A stretch of DNA of 64,000 nt, taken from assembly GCF_007050985.1 (NCBI RefSeq), contig NZ_VHSF01000002.1, forward strand, positions 62,001 to 126,000. The letters run 5' to 3'. The translations under genes and the position numbers were made by a program. The DNA is from Christiangramia sabulilitoris. GTDB lineage: Bacteria; Bacteroidota; Bacteroidia; Flavobacteriales; Flavobacteriaceae. The notes below the pieces were generated by a model. It did no database searches, was not told where the DNA came from, and worked only from the letters and a program-made list of their open reading frames with translations. Shown here piece by piece: positions 17,893 to 25,211 of the stretch. Positions within the stretch are counted from its first letter, which is position 1. The number at the start of each line of letters is the position of its first letter.

Positions 17893-17917
17893 AAAGGTCA
17901 ACCTTTATCTAAAAGGT
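17893..17917. promoter_or_regulatory. Candidate operator: AAAGGT/ACCTTT half-sites
   Basis: AAAGGT (17893-17898), a 2-base spacer and ACCTTT (17901-17906) form an inverted pair, followed by a third AAAGGT half-site at 17912-17917. The group lies 39-63 bp before the LacI-type ATG, where an autoregulatory site would be expected. It lacks the central CG common in LacI-family operators, so the assignment is tentative. Confidence 0.3.
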
Positions 17918-18090
17918 GATTGTTATGCCGAATATTTCAATTTCCATACAAAGAAAAGAATAATAAATCGTTTACAAGTACAGAGCTATTGCTATTGAAC
18001 CGAAACACAAAATTATTTCTCTGTAACGCCTGAAATACCTTAATTATATGCCCGACAATCCTGGAGGAAAAATAGTTTGATTCAGATTTA

Positions 18091-18098
18091 TAAATTTG
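18091..18098 (+). promoter_or_regulatory. Promoter -7 box for the small membrane protein
   Basis: TAAATTTG fits TAnnTTTG and ends 34 bp before the ATG of the 44-codon gene at 18133. The rest of 17855-18132 (278 bp between divergent genes) holds the half-sites at 17893-17917 and a minus-strand match TAATTTTG at 18008-18015 that could serve the LacI-type gene; nothing else was recognised. Confidence 0.4.
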
Positions 18099-18132
18099 AT
18101 TATTATCTTCAGACAATTAAAGGTAACATTAT

Positions 18133-18267
18133 ATGAAATTGCCCAAATCATACTGGTTTTATACCATTGCTGCTATTATCACAATTATAGGGCTAATTAC
18201 CGGTTGGTATTTTTTTCTATTTATACTAATACCATTTAGTTTCTTTTCTTCAAAAAAGGATGATTAA
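18133..18267 (+). CDS. Small predicted membrane protein, 44 residues
   Basis: The reading frame begins MKLPKSYWFYTIAAIITIIG and ends SSKKDD before TAA. Two hydrophobic stretches (about residues 8-22 and 25-39) are joined by a Thr-Gly-Trp turn, so it could form a membrane hairpin with charged ends. Support for it being real: a -7 box at 18091-18098, a purine-rich AAAGG about 9 bases before the ATG, and a normal charged C-terminus. No family recognised. It lies in an otherwise empty 523-bp gap between the LacI-type gene and the gene at 18378. Confidence 0.6.
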   Translation: MKLPKSYWFYTIAAIITIIGLITGWYFFLFILIPFSFFSSKKDD

Positions 18268-18377
18268 GCCAGTATAATTGAGGTCTATACCGTAGTTAAA
18301 CTTATCCTAAACAACCCTGAGTTCTTGCTTAAATTCGGCTTTCAGCGTAATTTGATTTTATAACTAAATGCAATAAG

Positions 18378-18698
18378 ATGAAAGATTACGGTACATTATC
18401 ACAAGCTATTAACAAACTTAAACTTGAAGAAGGTTACGAAGAAGATTTCAACCTCCTGGATGAAAAGATCGAACTCAAATCCAAGGATGAAACTTTTGGT
18501 GTGGAAGAATTTGAAGTAGATAAGGTATTGAGATTTGAAGGGATGAGTAATCCAGATGACAATGCTATTCTCTATGCAATTACCACTTCAAACAATCATA
18601 AAGGGGTTTTGGTAGATGGTTACGGAATTTCCAGTGGTCAAATATCCAAAAAAATGATGGATAAACTCGATCTTAAAGACCACAGACCGCTTAAATAG
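18378..18698 (+). CDS. Small conserved protein of Bacteroidota, 106 residues
   Basis: A soluble acidic protein, no signal peptide. It begins MKDYGTLSQAINKLKLEEGY and contains DFNLLDEKIE, FEVDKVLRFEGMSNPDD and KGVLVDGYGI. I recognise it as a small family in Bacteroidota that is often labelled phosphoribosylpyrophosphate synthetase in databases. It lacks any PRPP-binding motif and is a third of the length of a real synthetase, so that name should not be carried over. Its function is unknown. A TAATTTG box at 18348-18354 lies 23 bp before the ATG. dps follows on the same strand but has its own promoter-like signal. Confidence 0.8.
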   Translation: MKDYGTLSQAINKLKLEEGYEEDFNLLDEKIELKSKDETFGVEEFEVDKVLRFEGMSNPDDNAILYAITTSNNHKGVLVDGYGISSGQISKKMMDKLDLKDHRPLK

Positions 18699-18733
18699 GC
18701 TTAGTTAAACTTCTATTAAAATAAGCTCACCAA

Positions 18734-18764
18734 TTGCTCAAATTGCAGCGCTATTGTATTTTTG
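18734..18764 (+). promoter_or_regulatory. Promoter for dps (TTG, 20 bp, TATTTTTG)
   Basis: TTG at 18734-18736, a 20-base spacer and TATTTTTG at 18757-18764 match the Bacteroidota -33/-7 arrangement. The ATG of dps follows 32 bp later. Confidence 0.6.
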
Positions 18765-18796
18765 TATTGAATTTTACAAAACAATAAATAAAAACT

Positions 18797-19294
18797 ATGA
18801 ATTACTTAGGATTGGATTCCAATAAAACAAAGAAAACGGTAGAACAACTAAATATTCTTTTAGCAGATTATCATATATATTATCAAAAACTTCGTAATTT
18901 CCATTGGAACGTTATTGGTAAGAACTTCTTTGATCTTCACGAAAAGTTTGAAGAACTTTATGATGATGCAAAACTAAAGGTTGATGAAATTGCCGAAAGA
19001 ATCTTAACTTTAAGGTATCAGCCCACTAGTAATCTAAGCGAATATCTGGAAAGTTCAAATCTTAAAGAATCTCCTTCAGATATAACAGATAAAAAAATGA
19101 TCGAGATTTTACTTGAAGATCACGGTATCATTTTAAAGCAAATGAGAAAAGTTATCGAAACAGCAGATGCGGCAGACGATGAAGGTACGATAGATCTAAT
19201 TGGAGCGTATATACGCGAGTTAGAAAAAACAAGTTGGATGCTGGATGCATGGAAAATGAAAACCAGTGATCAGCACAAGCCGGTAAGTAACTAA
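18797..19294 (+). CDS. dps: Dps-family DNA-protecting ferritin-like protein
   Basis: A 165-residue member of the Dps/ferritin fold, which forms 12-subunit shells, oxidises ferrous iron with peroxide and often coats DNA in stress or starvation. The ferroxidase signature is clear: LADYHIYYQKLRNFHWNVIG followed by FFDLHEKFEELYDDAKLKVDEIAER (about residues 28-75), with the His, His, Asp and Glu of the inter-subunit iron site. Normal length. The mscS-family gene follows after 12 bp, so the two are probably one stress-related transcript. Confidence 0.93.
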   Translation: MNYLGLDSNKTKKTVEQLNILLADYHIYYQKLRNFHWNVIGKNFFDLHEKFEELYDDAKLKVDEIAERILTLRYQPTSNLSEYLESSNLKESPSDITDKKMIEILLEDHGIILKQMRKVIETADAADDEGTIDLIGAYIRELEKTSWMLDAWKMKTSDQHKPVSN

Positions 19295-19306
19295 TTTAAT
19301 TAAAAT

Positions 19307-20188
19307 ATGCAGGAATTTAGCATTCAGGATTCATTAAACGGTATAATTGATAAATTAGGCGGATGGCTGGACTCTTTAGTCCTGAATCTGCCTAATTTTA
19401 TTTTAGCCGTTCTCGTATTTATAGCTTTTATTTTTATTGCCAAATACGTAGGTAAACTTTTCGATAGAATTACAAAAAACCAGATAAAACAGGATTCTAT
19501 TCGCATGATAACCATAAAAGTTATCAAAGCGATTGTAATCCTGATAGGTTTCTTTATCGCCTTAGGTCTTTTGAACCTGGATAAAGTGCTTACTTCTGTT
19601 CTCGCTGGTGCCGGGGTGGTTGGTCTGGCCATTGGTCTGGCTCTACAGGGAACTTTGAACAACACTTTTTCTGGTCTTATATTAAGTTTTTTACCAGAAA
19701 TTCAAATCGGTGATTGGGTTGAAACTAATGGATATGCAGGAAGTGTTACCGAAATCAATCTGCGTAATATTGTCATTAAACAATCAGATAACAATTATGT
19801 GATCATACCTAATTCAAAGATCGTAGAAGAGCCTTTTAAAAACTTTTCAAGCACAACACGCTCAAGAGTATTTGTAAATTGTGGTGTTGGGTATGAATCA
19901 GACCTTGAGATGGTTCGGGATCTTACATTGGACGTGATTAGTGACCTGTTTCCACAGAGAGGTAATGAAGAGGTAGAATTTTTATATAATGAATTTGGGG
20001 ACAGTTCTATAAATTTTGTAGTTCGGTTCTGGACAGATGCCACTAAGAACAGGGACCTTCTTGTAGCCCAGAACAAGGCTATTATTGCTATCAAGAAAGC
20101 ATATGACAACAAAGACATCAATATTCCTTTCCCAATACGCACCATAAATTTCACCAATGAATTATCTTTAAATAAAGCTAAAGGATAG
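19307..20188 (+). CDS. MscS-family mechanosensitive ion channel
   Basis: A 293-residue small-conductance mechanosensitive channel that opens under membrane tension to release solutes in osmotic downshock. An N-terminal membrane segment (FILAVLVFIAFIFIAKYVGK, about 31-50) and a second (IRMITIKVIKAIVILIGFFI region) precede the pore helix TM3: VLTSVLAGAGVVGLAIGLAL (about 92-111), with the Gly/Ala pattern of MscS. The beta domain follows (IQIGDWVETNGYAGSVTEI) and then the cytoplasmic cage. Ends at a strong terminator at 20211-20237. Confidence 0.93.
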   Translation: MQEFSIQDSLNGIIDKLGGWLDSLVLNLPNFILAVLVFIAFIFIAKYVGKLFDRITKNQIKQDSIRMITIKVIKAIVILIGFFIALGLLNLDKVLTSVLAGAGVVGLAIGLALQGTLNNTFSGLILSFLPEIQIGDWVETNGYAGSVTEINLRNIVIKQSDNNYVIIPNSKIVEEPFKNFSSTTRSRVFVNCGVGYESDLEMVRDLTLDVISDLFPQRGNEEVEFLYNEFGDSSINFVVRFWTDATKNRDLLVAQNKAIIAIKKAYDNKDINIPFPIRTINFTNELSLNKAKG

Positions 20189-20210
20189 ATTCAAATTTAT
20201 TATAATAAAA

Positions 20211-20237
20211 AAAAGCCCCTAACCGGGGCTTTTTTTT
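20211..20237. terminator. Bidirectional hairpin terminator
   Basis: AAAAGCCCC, a TAACC loop and GGGGCTTTT plus further Ts. A-run and T-run flank the stem on both sides, so it can end the mscS-family gene (+) and the converging phosphoesterase gene (-). Confidence 0.85.
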
Positions 20238-20250
20238 ATTTGCAATTTAT

Positions 20251-23200
20251 TTAGAATTTCAAGCCTAAACCAAACTGGAATCTTGCTCCTTCTTCACCCG
20301 CGAAAAGGCTGAAATTAGCCTGGATGGCATCAGCACTGTTAATCCAGATACCACCACCATAACTGTCATGCCATCTTTTACTTTCCTTACTGTCTAACCA
20401 AACCCTTCCCAGATCATAACCCAGATAAATGCCGGGCTGGAAAGGAAGAAAGCTCGTCTTCACGGTTTCAAAAGAATAGCGCAGATCTGCTCCTGTACCA
20501 AAGGAACTCTTTCCAGTAAATCTTTCCAGTCTATATCCACGCAAGCCTGAATCTGCACCTAATTGCGCAGCCTGATAAAACTCAAATTCATTCCCTATGT
20601 TTAAATGTGCCTCAGCCCTCGTTTTCAATACCAGTTTACGGTTCCTGGTCAAGGCATTATAAAATCCCATATAAGGTTTAAAATAACCGTATTGCCTTTC
20701 CGGATCTGTAGTATTAATTTTTGCCCCAAGATTCAATTCGAAGAGCATTCCCCGGGTTGGATTGAATCTGTCATCATAACTTTCGTACCTGTAAATTGCA
20801 TCCAGACCAGCGAAATACTTTCTGTCAAAGAAATTTTCATCTTCAGGAACAAACTCCTCGGTTAAAAATCTTCCTTCATCTTGCTGAACTTCAATGCCTT
20901 CAAAATTTGCCGTAAAACCGAAAAAACTACCAAATGGAGTTTTATTGACCAAAGCCGCCATTATCCCGTATTTACTTAATCCAACCCTGTTGTATGAAAG
21001 CCCCCTTTCATCATCGGGATTCCGGGTTTCGTTACCAAAACCGAAAAAGTTTTCTGAAAAATCATTACTGGCAAAGTTCGCACCTACCTGCAAATTATAT
21101 TTACCCATAATACTGGCGAATTCGGCTACATAATTCAGCCTGAATCCGTTGGTAGCTGAGTGTATCTCCCCTGAAAAAGTCTGCTGAGAGGTAAAGGGAT
21201 TTCTTTTAAATCTATTCACTGATTTTGCATATTCAAACCCAAAATTTAAGCCATCATCGGGATTATAACCAATCGCAGGAGTTATAGAACCAGAAGAAAA
21301 TGTCTTTTTATCTTTATCGTACGTATTGATCTCATAATTATCAGTAAACCGAAGTCTGGCCCCATTATTCTTCGCTACCGTGTTAGGCAGGGAAACATGA
21401 TCATAGATCTTTAATTTTTCTCCACTGTTAATGGTATAAACATCATTATTCTGTCCTCCAATAATCCTGACAAAGATCTCTACCTTACCATTACCATCTA
21501 CAAATATTTTATCATCATCATCTAATCCATAAATCCATATTTCTTCGGTTTCATTAGATTTATATACCTTATCGCTTAATCTTTCAGCCCTTTCGCCATC
21601 TTTATTTCTGGTTATCGTGACGCGGGTCTTACCTTCTCCAAGCCTTTCAACATCAATAAAGTCATCCTTATCTGTTCCTGTAACTATAGCCAGGTTAGCA
21701 AGGTGTGCATAATATCTTTCAGCTATATCAATGATATTATCTCTCCTTCCTTTCAGGTTCTTAATGAGTTCCTGCGTTGTTTCACCTCTGGTTTCTTCAG
21801 GTAATTTTTCAAAGGCCTTTTCAATAGCTTTATCAGTTACATTTTCTTTAATATATTCAGCTTCTTCCAGCCAGGTCTCTTTTCCTGTATTCTGAAGCAG
21901 GGACCTGTCCAGGCCTATCGCCGCGATATTGAACCATTCCACATCTTTAATATCATCGCCATATACTGCAAATTGATTTGCAAAACCGGTGATAGCTCTT
22001 AATGTGCCAAAAAATGCCCCGTCAAAATTGGAATATACCTGATCCCGGTCTCTGGGTATGGGCTTGAAAAAATGTTTTCCATCTTCATTTTCGATCTCAG
22101 CCCAGCGCCATTGATCCTGGTGCCTGTCCCAGTCCCCAATCAACATATCGAAAATTCGGGCGCGTACATATGCTGACTCATCGAGGATGTATTTTTCATC
22201 ACGCCTTAATCTTTCCAGCATATCTGCAGTGCTTACAATGTCATGATCTGGACTGCCAAAAGATTCATATCCTGTCCAACCCTCTTCAGGTCGTTCCACG
22301 ATCATATATATATCATCTCCATGTACTGAATTATATTTTCCCAGTGCCTTTTGTTTTGGTAGGTAGAATATTTCCGGGTTGGTGTGATAAACCCCGGCAG
22401 CATCACTAAGAGTAGGTATAGTTAAAAATCCATAAGGATGGGCAGCGGTATAGAAATCTGTAAGCAGGTTCTCTGCTACCGTATTTTCCAATTTATCTTC
22501 CACTGGCTGGTTTTTAAACGCTACATTTTGCAAAAACCTTAAGGCATCCTTTCTTACACGCCTTATATTATATTCCCTTCCTAAACTGTCTTTTACGCGC
22601 AAAGAAACTGTCTGGTGTCCCCCACCCGATCTCACAACTTCAAGGCCTCCATATAAAGTATCCAGATTGGCAACTTTAAGGGCCACATCTGTACCATACA
22701 ATTCCCGGTATCTTTCTCCCCATACCGTCTTGTGAACAGGACTTTTTTCAGTTTCGGTTTGCTTATAAACAGAGGTAGTGATAGTTGCCGGGAAACTAGC
22801 TGGATAATCCTTAAACTCAAAGGGAACCGGTGTTTTAAGTACTTCCTTCTGAAAAAGTAATTTTGGTTTGTTCTCTTCATTCCCGTAAAAACTCACCCAG
22901 GCAGAACCATCCTTGAAAACATCCAGTACAGCGAATCCCTGACCATTATATGCAAATACTCCATCGTTACTGAGCGTTGCATACGAAGCTTTAGATCCCG
23001 ACCCGGAAACAATCTGCTTTACACTGTCATGTTCTATATACTGTAAGGAATGTTCGTGTCCTGAAGCGAATATTAACCTTTCAGAGCCCGTGGCAATGGT
23101 AGAAAGTCTATTTGCCAGAGATTTATACCTGTTATTCTGCGCATCCTGAATGGAAACCCCGCCAGTGGTCCTAATCAAAGTGGCTAAAGATCCAAGTATA

Positions 23201-23970
23201 GGAAGAGGAATTTTCTTTTGTGATGGATAAATATGCCTGTCTATAGTATATTGCCCGCCATGTACCCCGTTGGTATAAACAGGATGATGCAAGGTTATTA
23301 GAACCGTTTTATTCTGATTCTTTTTTATTTCAGATTCCAGTTCGAGAAACATGGCCTCCCTGGTTTTGATCTGATCACAGTCATCATTTATTTTTGGATT
23401 CTGATCCCAGTCCTCAAGATACCATTGAGAATCTATAACAATAAGCTGTATATTTTCTGAGATATCTATTGATTGCAGGCCACAGCCAATTTTAGGACTC
23501 CAAATCAATAAATCGTCAAATTTACTTTTCAGGTAATCCTTCTGCCTTTCCAGACCTTCGATCTTTTCATTGTACCAATCGTGATTTCCCGGGATCACCA
23601 CTACCTTTCCATTGTAGTTTTCTATAGCATCCAGCTGTGCATCCAGCCTGTATTCTGCTGCCTCACGTTCAGGAGAACCTTCAGGAGGCATCCCGTCGGG
23701 ATATATATTATCACCCAGAAAAATGGTGTAATTATCGGTTTTATTCACTGAATCCAGAAACGTCTTAAAAGCTATGAGTCCTAAAGATGTACCACCAGGA
23801 GGCGAATACCCGCCATCTCCAAGCAGATAAAAAGATTTTTCTATCTCTTTATTAGCTGGATAGTTAAAATCTGATTTTGGTTCGCCTTCACGATATTTAG
23901 GCTCTACCGTAGCGCAGGAATAGAATATAAATAATGTAAATAGCGGGGCTAAAAGTTTAACTTTTTCCAT
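20251..23970 (-). CDS. Lipoprotein-type metallophosphoesterase fused to an outer-membrane barrel
   Basis: A 1239-residue three-part protein. The signal ends at Cys19 (FYSC). Residues about 45-370 are a calcineurin-like phosphoesterase with all metal motifs: GDGGY (51-55), GDNIYPDG (86-93), GNHDW (128-132), HHP (228-230) and GHEHS (304-308). Residues about 400-760 are a middle region containing RRVRKDA (470-476), GDWDRHQDQW (612-621) and PRDRDQVYSNFDG (639-651), resembling the catalytic and metal loops of CotH/Fam20-like atypical kinases. The last 340 residues are a BamA/surface-antigen-like beta barrel ending in Phe (LGLKF). It should sit in the outer membrane; its substrate is unknown. Single gene, closed by the terminator at 20211-20237. 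Confidence 0.88.
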   Translation of the reverse strand: MEKVKLLAPLFTLFIFYSCATVEPKYREGEPKSDFNYPANKEIEKSFYLLGDGGYSPPGGTSLGLIAFKTFLDSVNKTDNYTIFLGDNIYPDGMPPEGSPEREAAEYRLDAQLDAIENYNGKVVVIPGNHDWYNEKIEGLERQKDYLKSKFDDLLIWSPKIGCGLQSIDISENIQLIVIDSQWYLEDWDQNPKINDDCDQIKTREAMFLELESEIKKNQNKTVLITLHHPVYTNGVHGGQYTIDRHIYPSQKKIPLPILGSLATLIRTTGGVSIQDAQNNRYKSLANRLSTIATGSERLIFASGHEHSLQYIEHDSVKQIVSGSGSKASYATLSNDGVFAYNGQGFAVLDVFKDGSAWVSFYGNEENKPKLLFQKEVLKTPVPFEFKDYPASFPATITTSVYKQTETEKSPVHKTVWGERYRELYGTDVALKVANLDTLYGGLEVVRSGGGHQTVSLRVKDSLGREYNIRRVRKDALRFLQNVAFKNQPVEDKLENTVAENLLTDFYTAAHPYGFLTIPTLSDAAGVYHTNPEIFYLPKQKALGKYNSVHGDDIYMIVERPEEGWTGYESFGSPDHDIVSTADMLERLRRDEKYILDESAYVRARIFDMLIGDWDRHQDQWRWAEIENEDGKHFFKPIPRDRDQVYSNFDGAFFGTLRAITGFANQFAVYGDDIKDVEWFNIAAIGLDRSLLQNTGKETWLEEAEYIKENVTDKAIEKAFEKLPEETRGETTQELIKNLKGRRDNIIDIAERYYAHLANLAIVTGTDKDDFIDVERLGEGKTRVTITRNKDGERAERLSDKVYKSNETEEIWIYGLDDDDKIFVDGNGKVEIFVRIIGGQNNDVYTINSGEKLKIYDHVSLPNTVAKNNGARLRFTDNYEINTYDKDKKTFSSGSITPAIGYNPDDGLNFGFEYAKSVNRFKRNPFTSQQTFSGEIHSATNGFRLNYVAEFASIMGKYNLQVGANFASNDFSENFFGFGNETRNPDDERGLSYNRVGLSKYGIMAALVNKTPFGSFFGFTANFEGIEVQQDEGRFLTEEFVPEDENFFDRKYFAGLDAIYRYESYDDRFNPTRGMLFELNLGAKINTTDPERQYGYFKPYMGFYNALTRNRKLVLKTRAEAHLNIGNEFEFYQAAQLGADSGLRGYRLERFTGKSSFGTGADLRYSFETVKTSFLPFQPGIYLGYDLGRVWLDSKESKRWHDSYGGGIWINSADAIQANFSLFAGEEGARFQFGLGLKF

Positions 23971-24026
23971 AGAAAGTTGTGGCTAAATTTTTTCGTAATT
24001 TGGACAGTAACTTAAGAACTTCAAGT

Positions 24027-25211
24027 ATGAATAACCTCATAGCAAAAGCTGATAAATTTGTTGAAGAATTATTTAAAGAAAAACTCCCAAACACCTTTAT
24101 ATATCATAACTACCAGCATACTCAGCGTGTGGTTAAAAGTACTAAAGAATTAATCGATAATTCTGAAATTAATGTTAAAGAGGAAGAACCGCTAATGCTG
24201 GCCGCATGGCTGCATGACACGGGATATATTCATACATATAAGGGGCACGAGGAGAAAAGCGTAGAGATAGCTGAAGATTTCTTAAAAGATAATAATGCGA
24301 CGCCAGAACTTATAGAAAAAGTAAAAAAATACATTCTGGCTACAAAGTTTTCTACTATTCCAAATTGCATTGGTGAGAAAATAATTCGTGATGCAGATTC
24401 ATCACACTTCGGTAAGAAATATTTCGAAGAAACCAGTGAATTTCTTAGACAGGAATTAGAACTTCATAATATTAAAAATTTCACCAATGCCGAATGGTTG
24501 GAGGAAAATATTACGGTTTTTACAGAGAAACATCAATTCTATACAGACTACGCGATCAAGGAATGGAAACCTGTAAAAGAAGAAAATCTTCTTGATCTAA
24601 TTGAGAGTAAAAACAAACAGGAGAAAAAGCTCAATAAGGAGGAACATAAAGCCAGGATGAAGGCTAAATTCAAGAATGAAAATCCGGAAAGGAGTATACA
24701 AACCCTGTTCAGGGTTACTTTGCGAAACCATATTAAATTGAGTGATATTGCCGATACTAAGGCGAATATCCTGCTATCTGTCAACGCAATCATTATTTCC
24801 CTGGCCCTGGCCAACCTTATCCCTAAATTAGAAGCCGAATCCAACAAACACTTGTTGATTCCCAGTTTAGTTTTAGTTCTTTTTAGTGTCGCTTCTATCA
24901 TCCTTTCGATTCTTTCTACAAGACCGAATGTAACCAGTGGAGAATTTACCAAAGAGCAGGTCAAGAACAGAAACGTGAACCTGTTATTCTTTGGTAATTA
25001 TCATAAAATGCCTTTCGATCAGTTTAAATGGGGCATGAACAAACTTATAAAGGATAAGGATTATGTATATGAAATGCTGATGCTGGATCTTCATTTACTG
25101 GGTAAGGTACTGCATAGAAAATACTTCTTATTGCGCCTAACCTATACGGTATTCATGATGGGAATAATAATTTCAGTGATCGCTTTTATCCTGGCGTTCT
25201 ACCTAATGTAG
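24027..25211 (+). CDS. HD-domain protein with C-terminal Pycsar-effector-type membrane domain (DUF5706-like)
   Basis: 394 residues from the chosen ATG. The N-terminal half is an HD phosphohydrolase: HNYQH (27-31), LHDTGY (62-67, the HD pair 63-64), GHEEKS (73-78) and RDADSSHFG (121-129). After a charged linker (about 185-220), the C-terminal half has NHIKLSDIADTKANILLSVN and three hydrophobic helices (about 246-264, 276-296, 370-392), the pattern of the DUF5706/PycTM membrane effectors of Pycsar antiphage defence. A GTG start at 23979 would add 16 residues, but it would leave only 8 bp to the divergent gene. The ATG follows a TAATTTG box at 23996-24002. No nucleotide cyclase is adjacent. The 3' end overlaps the converging GAF gene by 9 bp. 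Confidence 0.82.
   Translation: MNNLIAKADKFVEELFKEKLPNTFIYHNYQHTQRVVKSTKELIDNSEINVKEEEPLMLAAWLHDTGYIHTYKGHEEKSVEIAEDFLKDNNATPELIEKVKKYILATKFSTIPNCIGEKIIRDADSSHFGKKYFEETSEFLRQELELHNIKNFTNAEWLEENITVFTEKHQFYTDYAIKEWKPVKEENLLDLIESKNKQEKKLNKEEHKARMKAKFKNENPERSIQTLFRVTLRNHIKLSDIADTKANILLSVNAIIISLALANLIPKLEAESNKHLLIPSLVLVLFSVASIILSILSTRPNVTSGEFTKEQVKNRNVNLLFFGNYHKMPFDQFKWGMNKLIKDKDYVYEMLMLDLHLLGKVLHRKYFLLRLTYTVFMMGIIISVIAFILAFYLM

Noticed and set aside
18378-18698. Phosphoribosylpyrophosphate synthetase
   Set aside because: The name is attached to this family in some databases, but no PRPP-binding loop is present and the protein is too short.
23979-24026. GTG start extending the HD protein by 16 residues
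   Set aside because: It would begin 8 bp from the divergent phosphoesterase start, leaving no promoter. A TAATTTG box at 23996-24002 fits the later ATG, and the added residues precede the HD domain without similarity.
24027-25211. A complete Pycsar antiphage system
   Set aside because: Only an effector-like membrane domain fused to HD is present. Neither neighbour shows a nucleotide-cyclase motif, so a two-gene Pycsar operon is not supported in this window.
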